Shown: positions 1-4,471 of the stretch, piece by piece
Layout: every line of letters begins with the position of its first letter
How positions within the stretch are numbered: the first letter of the stretch is position 1
Source: Deltaproteobacteria bacterium
GTDB taxonomy: Bacteria; Desulfobacterota; Syntrophobacteria; BM002
Length of the DNA stretch: 6,151 nucleotides
Direction: 5' to 3'
Assembly: GCA_020350905.1 (NCBI GenBank)
Contig: CP070843.1
Coordinates: 2,154,913 to 2,161,063 of the forward strand
Notes under the pieces: model-generated
What the model was told of the DNA's origin: nothing
Seen by the model: only the letters and a program-made list of their open reading frames with translations
The model's database searches: none
Program-made: the position numbers and the translations under genes

Positions 1-248
1 AGCACGCGGACTTCGCTACTGGCCTGTTCGCTAGACTTTGACCAGGTGGGACTCGGGCACAAGTGCTGCCCTCACCCACTGGGCAACAATAGCGAATTTC
101 ATGCGCTTACGCTCAATCCCAACGCTTCGGACTTAGCTCGGCGCGACTTAATTCACACTCTGCTAAAATTTAATCTGCCACAAGATATTGAGAACCTGAG
201 AAAGCGGAGCCGAAGCTGCGCAACTAAGCAAGCAACAGAAGCAACCAG
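1..248. other. left flank, no convincing gene
   Basis: No gene is convincing here. A plus-strand frame is open from the left edge through 393, but its right part is only the antisense of the RHH gene and its left part resembles no family I know. Two other plus frames close at 34 and 41, so the tail of a gene from outside the window is possible but cannot be chosen. A good stem-loop occupies 42-82: 42-50 pairs with 75-82 around one bulged G, with an inner 55-59/67-71 helix. Positions 124-130 (GCTTCGG) are complementary to 210-216. With the terminator that follows, this could be an untranslated RNA or a structured 3' UTR. Confidence 0.4.
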
Positions 249-276
249 CCCACTACTCAGTGGGTTTTTCTTTCTT
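249..276 (+). terminator. rho-independent terminator, plus strand
   Basis: Stem CCCACT (249-254), loop ACTC, stem AGTGGG (259-264), followed directly by TTTTTCTTTCTT. Read on the minus strand there is no T tract after the stem, so it acts only on rightward transcripts. It overlaps the stop and last codons of the minus-strand RHH gene; the T tract is the antisense of the Lys-rich C-terminus. It would stop transcripts entering from the left before they run antisense through the RHH gene. Confidence 0.75.
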
Positions 277-426
277 CACTTCAATACCTTGCTCATTGAG
301 GTAGTCAAGCAGAATCTTGCTTATAAAGTTACTCAAAGGCCTGTGGTCTTCATCTGCCAGCTCCTGAAGCTTATCCTTGACTCCCTCAGGTAACCTGACT
401 CCGACAACCACACTCTTACTCTTCAT
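253..426 (-). CDS. ribbon-helix-helix (CopG/Arc-type) DNA-binding protein
   Basis: A 57-residue protein with the plain RHH layout: a beta strand at about residues 4-11 (KSVVVGVR), helix A at 14-26, a turn at 27-31 (DHRPL), helix B at 32-46 (NFISKILLDYLN), then a charged Lys/Glu tail. Proteins of this fold dimerise, insert the paired strand into the major groove and usually repress their own promoter. I chose the ATG at 426 because the fold starts there and GGAG (434-437 in plus coordinates) lies 7 nt upstream. The longer frame to 510 would add 28 residues that run through the promoter and lack RHH features. The gene is divergent from the integrase and faces a palindrome that overlaps both promoters, so a role as repressor of the integrase leader and itself is inferred. 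It could also be a lone antitoxin-like RHH; no toxin gene is adjacent within the window. Confidence 0.82.
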   Translation of the reverse strand: MKSKSVVVGVRLPEGVKDKLQELADEDHRPLSNFISKILLDYLNEQGIEVKKEKPTE

Positions 427-480
427 GGCGCAACTCCATAATAGATCACTGTTGGATTGGATGCACACAATACCCAGATA

Positions 481-510
481 AAGATAAACGGAAATGTGTT
501 GACAAGTCAA
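481..510 (-). promoter_or_regulatory. sigma-70 promoter of the RHH gene
   Basis: On the minus strand, TTGACT (505-510, 5/6 to consensus) is followed by an 18-nt spacer and TATCTT (481-486, 4/6). The predicted start is near 474, giving a leader of about 48 nt before the RHH ATG. The -35 hexamer abuts the -35 of the plus-strand promoter. Confidence 0.5.
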
Positions 511-511
511 C
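498..511. promoter_or_regulatory. palindromic operator shared by divergent promoters
   Basis: Perfect inverted repeat GTTGAC-AA-GTCAAC. Its left half contains the -35 of the plus-strand promoter (499-504) and its right half the -35 of the minus-strand promoter (505-510). A dimeric protein bound here would block both. The neighbouring RHH protein is the obvious candidate, by position only; the repeat could also simply result from two back-to-back -35 boxes. Confidence 0.5.
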
Positions 512-527
512 CCTTATGTTCTATTAT
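499..527 (+). promoter_or_regulatory. strong sigma-70 promoter driving the integrase leader
   Basis: Perfect -35 TTGACA (499-504), an exact 17-nt spacer and -10 TATTAT (522-527, 5/6). The predicted start is near 533-535, giving a leader of roughly 280 nt before the integrase ATG at 817. It is the best sigma-70 match in this intergenic region, and its -35 sits inside the palindrome. Confidence 0.7.
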
Positions 528-535
528 GATATAAA

Positions 536-610
536 ATGTTAACTAAAATATACAGAGAAAAATATAAAGCTATATTCAAAAACGCCGAAATCTTTTTTCA
601 GATAGGATAG
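536..610 (+). CDS. possible leaderless 24-residue peptide
   Basis: An ATG at 536 lies 1-3 nt from the predicted transcription start, so any translation would be leaderless. The frame encodes 24 residues (MLTKIYREKYK, then AIFKNAEIFFQIG) and stops at 608-610. It is basic and aromatic, and I recognise no family. It overlaps by a few bases the start of a second open frame (606-734) that encodes a membrane-like segment. A single +1 shift near 603-608 would join the two into about 66 residues. It may be chance, a leader peptide, or the first part of a small frameshifted gene. Confidence 0.2.
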   Translation: MLTKIYREKYKAIFKNAEIFFQIG

Positions 611-734
611 AAAGGATTGGTTTGCGCTTGGAGAGAGGATTCGGGAGTTTCTCGAGGACTTCGTTGCTGTCTGCTTGGCACTGATAATCCTGTTGGGAAC
701 ATATTTTGCAGGATTCTTGGCTGCCAAAAATTAG
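606..734 (+). CDS. possible small membrane protein, start unclear
   Basis: This open frame starts after a stop at 603-605 and ends with TAG at 732-734. It encodes a charged stretch (DRKDWFALGERIREFLED) followed by a strongly hydrophobic one (VAVCLALIILLGTYFAGF), then LAAKN. That looks like one transmembrane helix with an amphipathic lead. There is no ATG or GTG in frame before the hydrophobic part. ATT at 639 follows a purine-rich GGAGAGAGG but is too close to it, and a frameshift from the frame starting at 536 is another option. The stop touches the ATG of the next frame (TAGATG). I recognise no family; it could be a decayed gene or a real small protein with an unusual start. Confidence 0.3.
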   Translation, partial: DRKDWFALGERIREFLEDFVAVCLALIILLGTYFAGFLAAKN

Positions 735-887
735 ATGAAAGAGATTGAGGAAAAGGGCTTGGAATTTGTCCTTCGCCCAGAACATGACGCAATAAAACTT
801 TGGGAGGCAAGAAAAGATGGCGATTCTAGCGGAGTGTCCTACATGTCACAAAAAGCAGTCCACCAGAAACCGCCTGTGCGCTGGTAA
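735..887 (+). CDS. possible 50-residue protein overlapping the integrase start
   Basis: The ATG at 735 directly follows the TAG of the preceding frame, an arrangement that fits translational coupling, and there is no good ribosome binding site of its own. The product begins MKEIEEKGLEFVLRPEHDAI, with mixed charged and hydrophobic residues that look like coding sequence up to about residue 27. The remaining 23 residues are read from the integrase start region in another frame (71-nt overlap) and look less natural. No family recognised. If real, it would be made from the same transcript as the integrase and could couple integrase translation to the leader ORFs. Confidence 0.25.
   Translation: MKEIEEKGLEFVLRPEHDAIKLWEARKDGDSSGVSYMSQKAVHQKPPVRW
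802..807 (+). promoter_or_regulatory. ribosome binding site of the integrase
   Basis: GGGAGG lies 9 nt before the ATG at 817. It fixes the integrase start even though an upstream small frame overlaps it. Confidence 0.75.
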
Positions 888-2010
888 GAGTGGTTGTGGT
901 GAGGATTTGGTTAAGGCGAAGCGATCTCAAAAGGTTAGATATTGGATTCAGTACCGTCTTCCTGGGGGCAGGCAAAGGAAGGAGTTTGTAGGCTATTCCA
1001 TTCAAGAAGCCAGGGACGCAGAGGGGAAGCGGAAAGTCCAGAAAAGGGAGAACCGCATCTTTGAGATGCAACCAGAATCTACCATGACCTTTGATGAGCT
1101 TCGATCTTGGTATTTGGGGCTGGAGAGGGTTAAAGCCCTTGCCTCTTATGAGCGAAATAGAGTTTGCTTTGAAAACTTCACCTGTGAATTTGGGCATGTT
1201 TTCATTCAAGACATCAAATTGAGCGATATTGAGAACTACCAACAGAAAAGGCTTAACCAGGGTAAAGCTCCCGCAACAGTCGATCGGGAGATTGGTGTAG
1301 TAAAAACTGCAGTTTTTCGTGCCTGTGACGACGATTTGCTTGGTGATCGGGTCAAGTTGCTCTTTCAGAAGGTCAGGAATGTACTGAAGCGGCACGGCAA
1401 CGTTAGAGACGTTGTTCTCTCACCTGCTCAATTCGAAGGACTGCTTCAGCACTCTATTCCCCATCTTGGGGGCGTGATTGCCTGTGGTTATTATACAGGC
1501 ATGCGAAGAGGTGAAATCCTGGGGCTTACCTGGGACAAGGTCGATCTGGAAAACCGCCTCATTCGACTTGAGGCAAAAGACACCAAGGATAAAGAGCCTA
1601 GATTGATCCCTATCTGTGCTGAGCTATATGAGATTCTAAAAGACCAGCCGAAAGCCTTGCATCACAAATATGTATTTACCTACAGGGGAAACCAGATTAG
1701 AACCAACTTCAAGCGCTCATTTGCCTCAGCTTGTGAGAAGGCTGGTATTCCTCATGGCCGCAAAAGCAAGGGCGGTATCACCTTCCATGACCTAAAACAC
1801 ACCTTCAACACCAACATGCGAAAAGCAGGGGTGGCAGAGTCGGTCGTTATGAAGATCACAGGTCACAACACCAGGGAGATGTTCGACAGGTATAATACGA
1901 TTGACGCCGATGATGCTAAGGATGCAATCGAGAGGTTTGAGGGCTACCTCAATCGCAACAGTTCCGCAAGTGTTACCCAAAACGTTACCCAAGAAACAAA
2001 AAAGAGTTAG
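817..2010 (+). CDS. tyrosine recombinase, phage/island integrase
   Basis: A 397-residue site-specific recombinase. The N-terminus (1-30) carries a zinc-ribbon-like set CPTC...C...C (C8, C11, C21, C27). Residues 38-80 look like the arm-site DNA-binding domain, about 88-185 the core-binding helices, and 197-375 the catalytic domain. Catalytic residues seen: R230 in TGMRRGE, the beta-hairpin lysine probably K257, H324 in HDLKHTF, H350 in ITGHNTRE and the nucleophile Y359 in FDRYNTI. The usual second arginine (HxxR) is lysine, K327. The length is normal for the family and nothing is truncated. The gene ends 27 bp from the 3' end of tRNA-Ala, so that tRNA is the probable attachment site. Expression likely comes from the promoter at 499-527 under the shared palindrome. 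The last codons double as a minus-strand terminator. Confidence 0.95.
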   Translation: MAILAECPTCHKKQSTRNRLCAGKSGCGEDLVKAKRSQKVRYWIQYRLPGGRQRKEFVGYSIQEARDAEGKRKVQKRENRIFEMQPESTMTFDELRSWYLGLERVKALASYERNRVCFENFTCEFGHVFIQDIKLSDIENYQQKRLNQGKAPATVDREIGVVKTAVFRACDDDLLGDRVKLLFQKVRNVLKRHGNVRDVVLSPAQFEGLLQHSIPHLGGVIACGYYTGMRRGEILGLTWDKVDLENRLIRLEAKDTKDKEPRLIPICAELYEILKDQPKALHHKYVFTYRGNQIRTNFKRSFASACEKAGIPHGRKSKGGITFHDLKHTFNTNMRKAGVAESVVMKITGHNTREMFDRYNTIDADDAKDAIERFEGYLNRNSSASVTQNVTQETKKS

Positions 2011-2026
2011 CCTTGAAAGCTAACCC
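1998..2026 (-). terminator. rho-independent terminator of the 6S-tRNA transcript
   Basis: On the minus strand, GGGTTAGC (2019-2026) pairs with GCTAACTC (2004-2011) around the loop TTTCAAG, an 8-bp stem with one G-T pair. It is followed by TTTTTT (1998-2003) and a further T-rich run. It lies 11 nt beyond the tRNA-Ala CCA end. It overlaps the final codons and stop of the convergent integrase gene. Confidence 0.75.
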
Positions 2027-2037
2027 TTTGAAATTGT

Positions 2038-2065
2038 TGGTGGAGACGATGGGATTCGAACCCAC
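2038..2065. other. probable attachment site (att) at the tRNA 3' end
   Basis: The integrase lies next to the 3' end of an intact tRNA and points toward it, which is the usual geometry of an element inserted at a tRNA 3' end with the gene restored. The core would be the CCA, acceptor and T-arm part of the tRNA; its exact limit cannot be set. The matching second copy was not found between 1 and 816, so the other end should lie left of this window. Confidence 0.5.
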
Positions 2066-2113
2066 GACCTCAGCGTTGCGAACGCTGCGCTCTCCCAACT
2101 GAGCTACGTCCCC
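2038..2113 (-). tRNA. tRNA-Ala(CGC)
   Basis: The minus strand folds into a full 76-nt cloverleaf. The acceptor GGGGACG/CGTCTCC has one G-T pair, the D stem is GCTC/GAGC, the anticodon stem is CAGCG/CGCTG with loop TTCGCAA (anticodon CGC, reading GCG alanine codons), the T arm is GTGGG-TTCGAAT-CCCAT, the discriminator is A and CCA is encoded. Its 5' end is only 4 nt from the end of the 6S-like RNA and no separate promoter fits between, so it is probably released by RNase P from a common transcript. A terminator follows at 1998-2026. Its 3' end is the likely integration site of the neighbouring integrase. Confidence 0.98.
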
Positions 2114-2117
2114 CTCT

Positions 2118-2299
2118 AGCCCGCATATTTCATGAATTGATGTCACGAGACAGTGGAGATGCGCTTGCAACCGGGCAACCGCAGGAACTCGGACCCGAGG
2201 CGTATTTGAACAGTACGTCGTAGGATTTGAGGTCCGAGGACGCCCGGAAGGAAGATCATATCCGCTGTCGCAGTAGACCATTCATGAAATATGCGGGCT
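2118..2299 (-). ncRNA. ssrS: 6S RNA candidate (RNA polymerase-binding regulator)
   Basis: A 182-nt segment closed by a perfect 20-bp inverted repeat (2118-2137 with 2280-2299). Inside it, paired blocks nest in order toward the tip: 2149-2160 with 2258-2269, CCGGGC (2171-2176) with GCCCGG (2242-2247), and CTCGGACC (2188-2195) with GGTCCGAG (2231-2238). The large loops between them make a long rod with a central bubble, and the length fits 6S RNA. The minus strand carries CTGCGG (2179-2184) on the 3' side of the bubble, as I recall for E. coli and B. subtilis 6S. 6S RNA binds the housekeeping RNA polymerase by mimicking an open promoter. The minus strand is chosen because a strong promoter starts exactly at the stem and the tRNA follows. 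One caution: two pairs in the 2149-2160 helix are G-U on the plus strand but mismatches on the minus strand. Confidence 0.72.
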
Positions 2300-2309
2300 G
2301 GCACACCTA

Positions 2310-2338
2310 CTTATAAGCTCTCGCCAAATCAGAGTCAA
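2310..2338 (-). promoter_or_regulatory. sigma-70 promoter of the 6S-tRNA transcript
   Basis: On the minus strand, TTGACT (2333-2338, 5/6), an exact 17-nt spacer and TATAAG (2310-2315, 5/6). The predicted start is about 2299-2304, at the outer edge of the 20-bp stem. It lies 35 bp beyond the stop codon of the zinc-ribbon gene. Confidence 0.75.
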
Positions 2339-2373
2339 GAAAATCAGGGAAAGAACATCTTATCAGCTGGCGG

Positions 2374-3063
2374 TCAGTGGATGCCAATTACCTGGACTAG
2401 ATCCTTATACACTTTATAAAAACGCCGGTGGTCGGCCATGGCACGTTCAAGTACGAGTTTCACTTTCTGAACATCGCTGACATTGATCACGGCGTTGACA
2501 CTCTTGGCAAATGCCAACAGATTGTCTAGAGTTTTGATTTGATTACTAATCAGCATCAAAAAGATGTTCCTGCGAGTGGACATGGGCATGGGCTGCAGAT
2601 AGCGAAGTATGGTGTTGTTGTCAGCACTCTCCCCACAGAATTCCTCATCCTGCATAACCAGATGATATTGATTATAACGGAGCTTACTGAGTGCCTCTTT
2701 TACTGAGGAAGCCACACTGCTGTAGTAGTTCAGGTCTTCAAGCGCTTCTTTCACAGCCTTGAGCCGCTCGGGTTCATCCACACAGACAAGAGCGCTCATG
2801 GCACCTTCCTCGAGAACCTCAAGAGGAGAGTCATAGGCGCTGGTCATATCAAGATCAGCCTCAATCGCCGTAGGCGCATCGGCAATCTCTGAAAGAGAGA
2901 CGTCGACGCCAATTGTAGCCCCCTTGCTTCCGGAGGCTCCGTGCGGCTCCACAATAATAGTACGTCTGCACTTGCTGCAGGTCGCCTTGAATTGCCTGCC
3001 CCTGGGCATCTTTTCATCAGGCACGTTGAAAACAGCCTGGCAATGATCGCACTGCATCCTCAC
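2374..3063 (-). CDS. zinc-ribbon protein with a degenerate receiver domain
   Basis: 229 residues. The N-terminus has two CxxC knuckles (C5/C8 and C29/C32) in the spacing of the MJ0042-type zinc ribbons common in deltaproteobacteria. A low-complexity acidic linker (about 43-88) follows. Residues 90-212 look like a response-regulator receiver: ALVCVDEPE at the first strand, HLVMQDEEF with D139 at the phospho-acceptor place and LMLIS at the Thr/Ser strand. The conserved KP lysine motif is missing (INVSDVQK instead), so normal phosphorylation is doubtful. There is no DNA-binding output domain. The GTG at 3063 is preferred because GGAGG (3074-3078) lies 10 nt upstream; an ATG two codons later is possible. 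It follows the second PilT-type gene by 42 nt and is probably in the same operon, so a role in pilus or motility control is inferred. Confidence 0.8.
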   Translation of the reverse strand: MRMQCDHCQAVFNVPDEKMPRGRQFKATCSKCRRTIIVEPHGASGSKGATIGVDVSLSEIADAPTAIEADLDMTSAYDSPLEVLEEGAMSALVCVDEPERLKAVKEALEDLNYYSSVASSVKEALSKLRYNQYHLVMQDEEFCGESADNNTILRYLQPMPMSTRRNIFLMLISNQIKTLDNLLAFAKSVNAVINVSDVQKVKLVLERAMADHRRFYKVYKDLVQVIGIH

Positions 3064-3105
3064 TGAGCGTCACCCTCCGTCCCGGGTTGACCGTGCTTTG
3101 TATGC

Positions 3106-4284
3106 CTACTTTTTAGTGGTGTCCCGGGTCCCGTATCCTCTGTCTACTTCAAGGCCTTCGATGTCGGTTACCTTCTCACCGCGAGCGGCTTTGATCCGGT
3201 CTATACCGCGTCTCATGATGGCCTTTTTGGAAGCATATGCCATGGCAGTATCATGGCTTACCTGACCTTCCTGGAAAAGCTCCAAAATAGAGTCATCAAA
3301 AGTGCACCATCCAAATGCCCGATTGCTCTCGATGACCTCATAGAAAGTCTTACCCTCACTCTCACCATCAAGGATGATTTCCTTGACTCGGATATCTTTG
3401 CCCATTATCTCAAAGGCCGCCACTCGACCGCCACCCTCTCGAGGAAGGAGGCGCTGACACACCACGTAACGAATGGCATCAGCCAGACGAATTCTTATCT
3501 GCTTTTCTTCTTCGGTATCGAACATGCCCAAGATACGATTTATGGTTTGACCGGAATCCACCGTGTGAAGTGTGGTGAGCACCAGGTGGCCCGTTTCGGC
3601 GGCGCTGAGTCCAATCTCTACAGTTTCTCGATCACGCATTTCACCCACCAGGATAACTTTGGGAGCCTGGCGTAGCGACGCCCTCAGACCGCCGGCAAAT
3701 GTATCAAAATCGGTCCCCATTTCCCGTTGGTTAAAAGTGGCCTTACGGTGATGGTGAACAAACTCCACAGGATCTTCCAGGGTCACAATGTGCACCGGCC
3801 GAAGATCGTTGACCTCATTGAGCGTAGCTGCCAGCGAGGTGGACTTACCGCTACCTGTTGCCCCGGTGACGAAAATTATGCCGTTTCTCTCATGGGCCAT
3901 TTGTTTGAATACCTGCGGCAACTTGAGATCTTCGACACTGGGAATCCGTGTTTCCAACTTGCGCATAACCACCGAAAAATAGCCCCGTTGAGAAAAGACG
4001 TTGACCCGAAAGCGGGCTTTCCCAGCCAAGTGGTAGGAAAGATCGCAAGAACCCTCGGATAGCAGGGTTTCTACGTTGCGTCGATCACCTCCCAGCAGGT
4101 TCAAAGCAAAGGTCTCGGCCTGAAAAGGCGTCAAGTTATCAATCTGCACATCCATGGGAACGGCCATGAGTTCGCCGTCGGATTCCACCTGGAAAGGACG
4201 GTCTACCGTAACAATCAGGTCAGAGACATTTTCATGAAAATCCAGCATCTTGCGAAGAAAATGATCTACCTCTCTCTTGCGCAT
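3106..4284 (-). CDS. PilT/PilU-family pilus retraction ATPase (second paralogue)
   Basis: 392 residues. A hexameric secretion ATPase of the type IV pilus machine, acting at the inner-membrane base. Visible motifs: Walker A GATGSGKST (141-149, K147), the Asp box TLEDPVEFVH (168-177), Walker B ILVGEMRD (211-218, E215) and the His box TGHLVLTTLHT (231-241). It is less canonical than its neighbour: the strand before Walker B reads LRQAPK rather than LREDPD. The PilT-type C-terminal AIRNLI-like motif is replaced by VKEIILDGES. The end resembles PilU (TFDDSILELFQEGQVS) and adds a charged tail of about 25 residues. AAGGAA lies 6 nt before the ATG. It follows pilT by 187 nt, with no convincing promoter or terminator between. 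PilU-like accessory retraction is the best guess; a PilT-2 type is the alternative. Confidence 0.93.
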   Translation of the reverse strand: MRKREVDHFLRKMLDFHENVSDLIVTVDRPFQVESDGELMAVPMDVQIDNLTPFQAETFALNLLGGDRRNVETLLSEGSCDLSYHLAGKARFRVNVFSQRGYFSVVMRKLETRIPSVEDLKLPQVFKQMAHERNGIIFVTGATGSGKSTSLAATLNEVNDLRPVHIVTLEDPVEFVHHHRKATFNQREMGTDFDTFAGGLRASLRQAPKVILVGEMRDRETVEIGLSAAETGHLVLTTLHTVDSGQTINRILGMFDTEEEKQIRIRLADAIRYVVCQRLLPREGGGRVAAFEIMGKDIRVKEIILDGESEGKTFYEVIESNRAFGWCTFDDSILELFQEGQVSHDTAMAYASKKAIMRRGIDRIKAARGEKVTDIEGLEVDRGYGTRDTTKK

Positions 4285-4471
4285 AAAAGTTTCCTTTACG
4301 AGTTGGCTTCAGCAGACTAATACGCCGACACGGTGTACTCCATCGGCGCAGCCAAATAACAGTGGCAAACCCTGAAGCCCGCAAAAATGGTTTATTTTCA
4401 ATTTTTTCTGAAGTCCAGAGCCAAAAGTCAACATAGAACCGACCCCTTTAGAACCGTGGCCTGGACAGCCA
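4285..4471. other. 187-nt spacer between the two ATPase genes
   Basis: I see no gene here. On the minus strand a GTGGC/GCCAC hairpin occurs just after pilT but has no T tract. A second one (CGCCGA...TCGGCG) occurs about 35 nt before the next gene. TTGACT is present but no -10 at a usable distance. Read-through from pilT is the simplest reading. Confidence 0.4.

Noticed and set aside
46..393. Plus-strand open frame of 115 residues
   Set aside because: Its right part is antisense to the RHH gene and passes through a terminator; the rest resembles no family and has no ribosome binding site.
427..510. N-terminal extension of the RHH gene to 510
   Set aside because: It would cover the gene's own promoter and palindrome; the ATG at 426 has a good ribosome binding site and starts the fold.
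539..810. Three overlapping minus-strand frames
   Set aside because: They overlap one another in different frames, lack ribosome binding sites and show no domain; the plus strand has the promoter.
826..1395. Minus-strand open frame of 189 residues
   Set aside because: Antisense of the integrase with no family features.
1985..2281. Minus-strand open frame of 98 residues
   Set aside because: It is the translation of the tRNA-Ala and 6S-like RNA; the stretch VAQLGERSVRNAEVVGSNP is the well-known false product of tRNA genes.
2118..2299. Small transposable element (MITE) because of perfect 20-bp inverted repeats
   Set aside because: No target duplication, nested internal pairing, a promoter exactly at the edge and the 6S-like motif fit an RNA gene better.
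4330..4400. Possible cyclic-di-GMP riboswitch on the plus strand (GGCAAACC, then GCAAAAATGG)
   Set aside because: Only short pieces resemble the motif, the paired parts do not line up, and no plus-strand gene follows.
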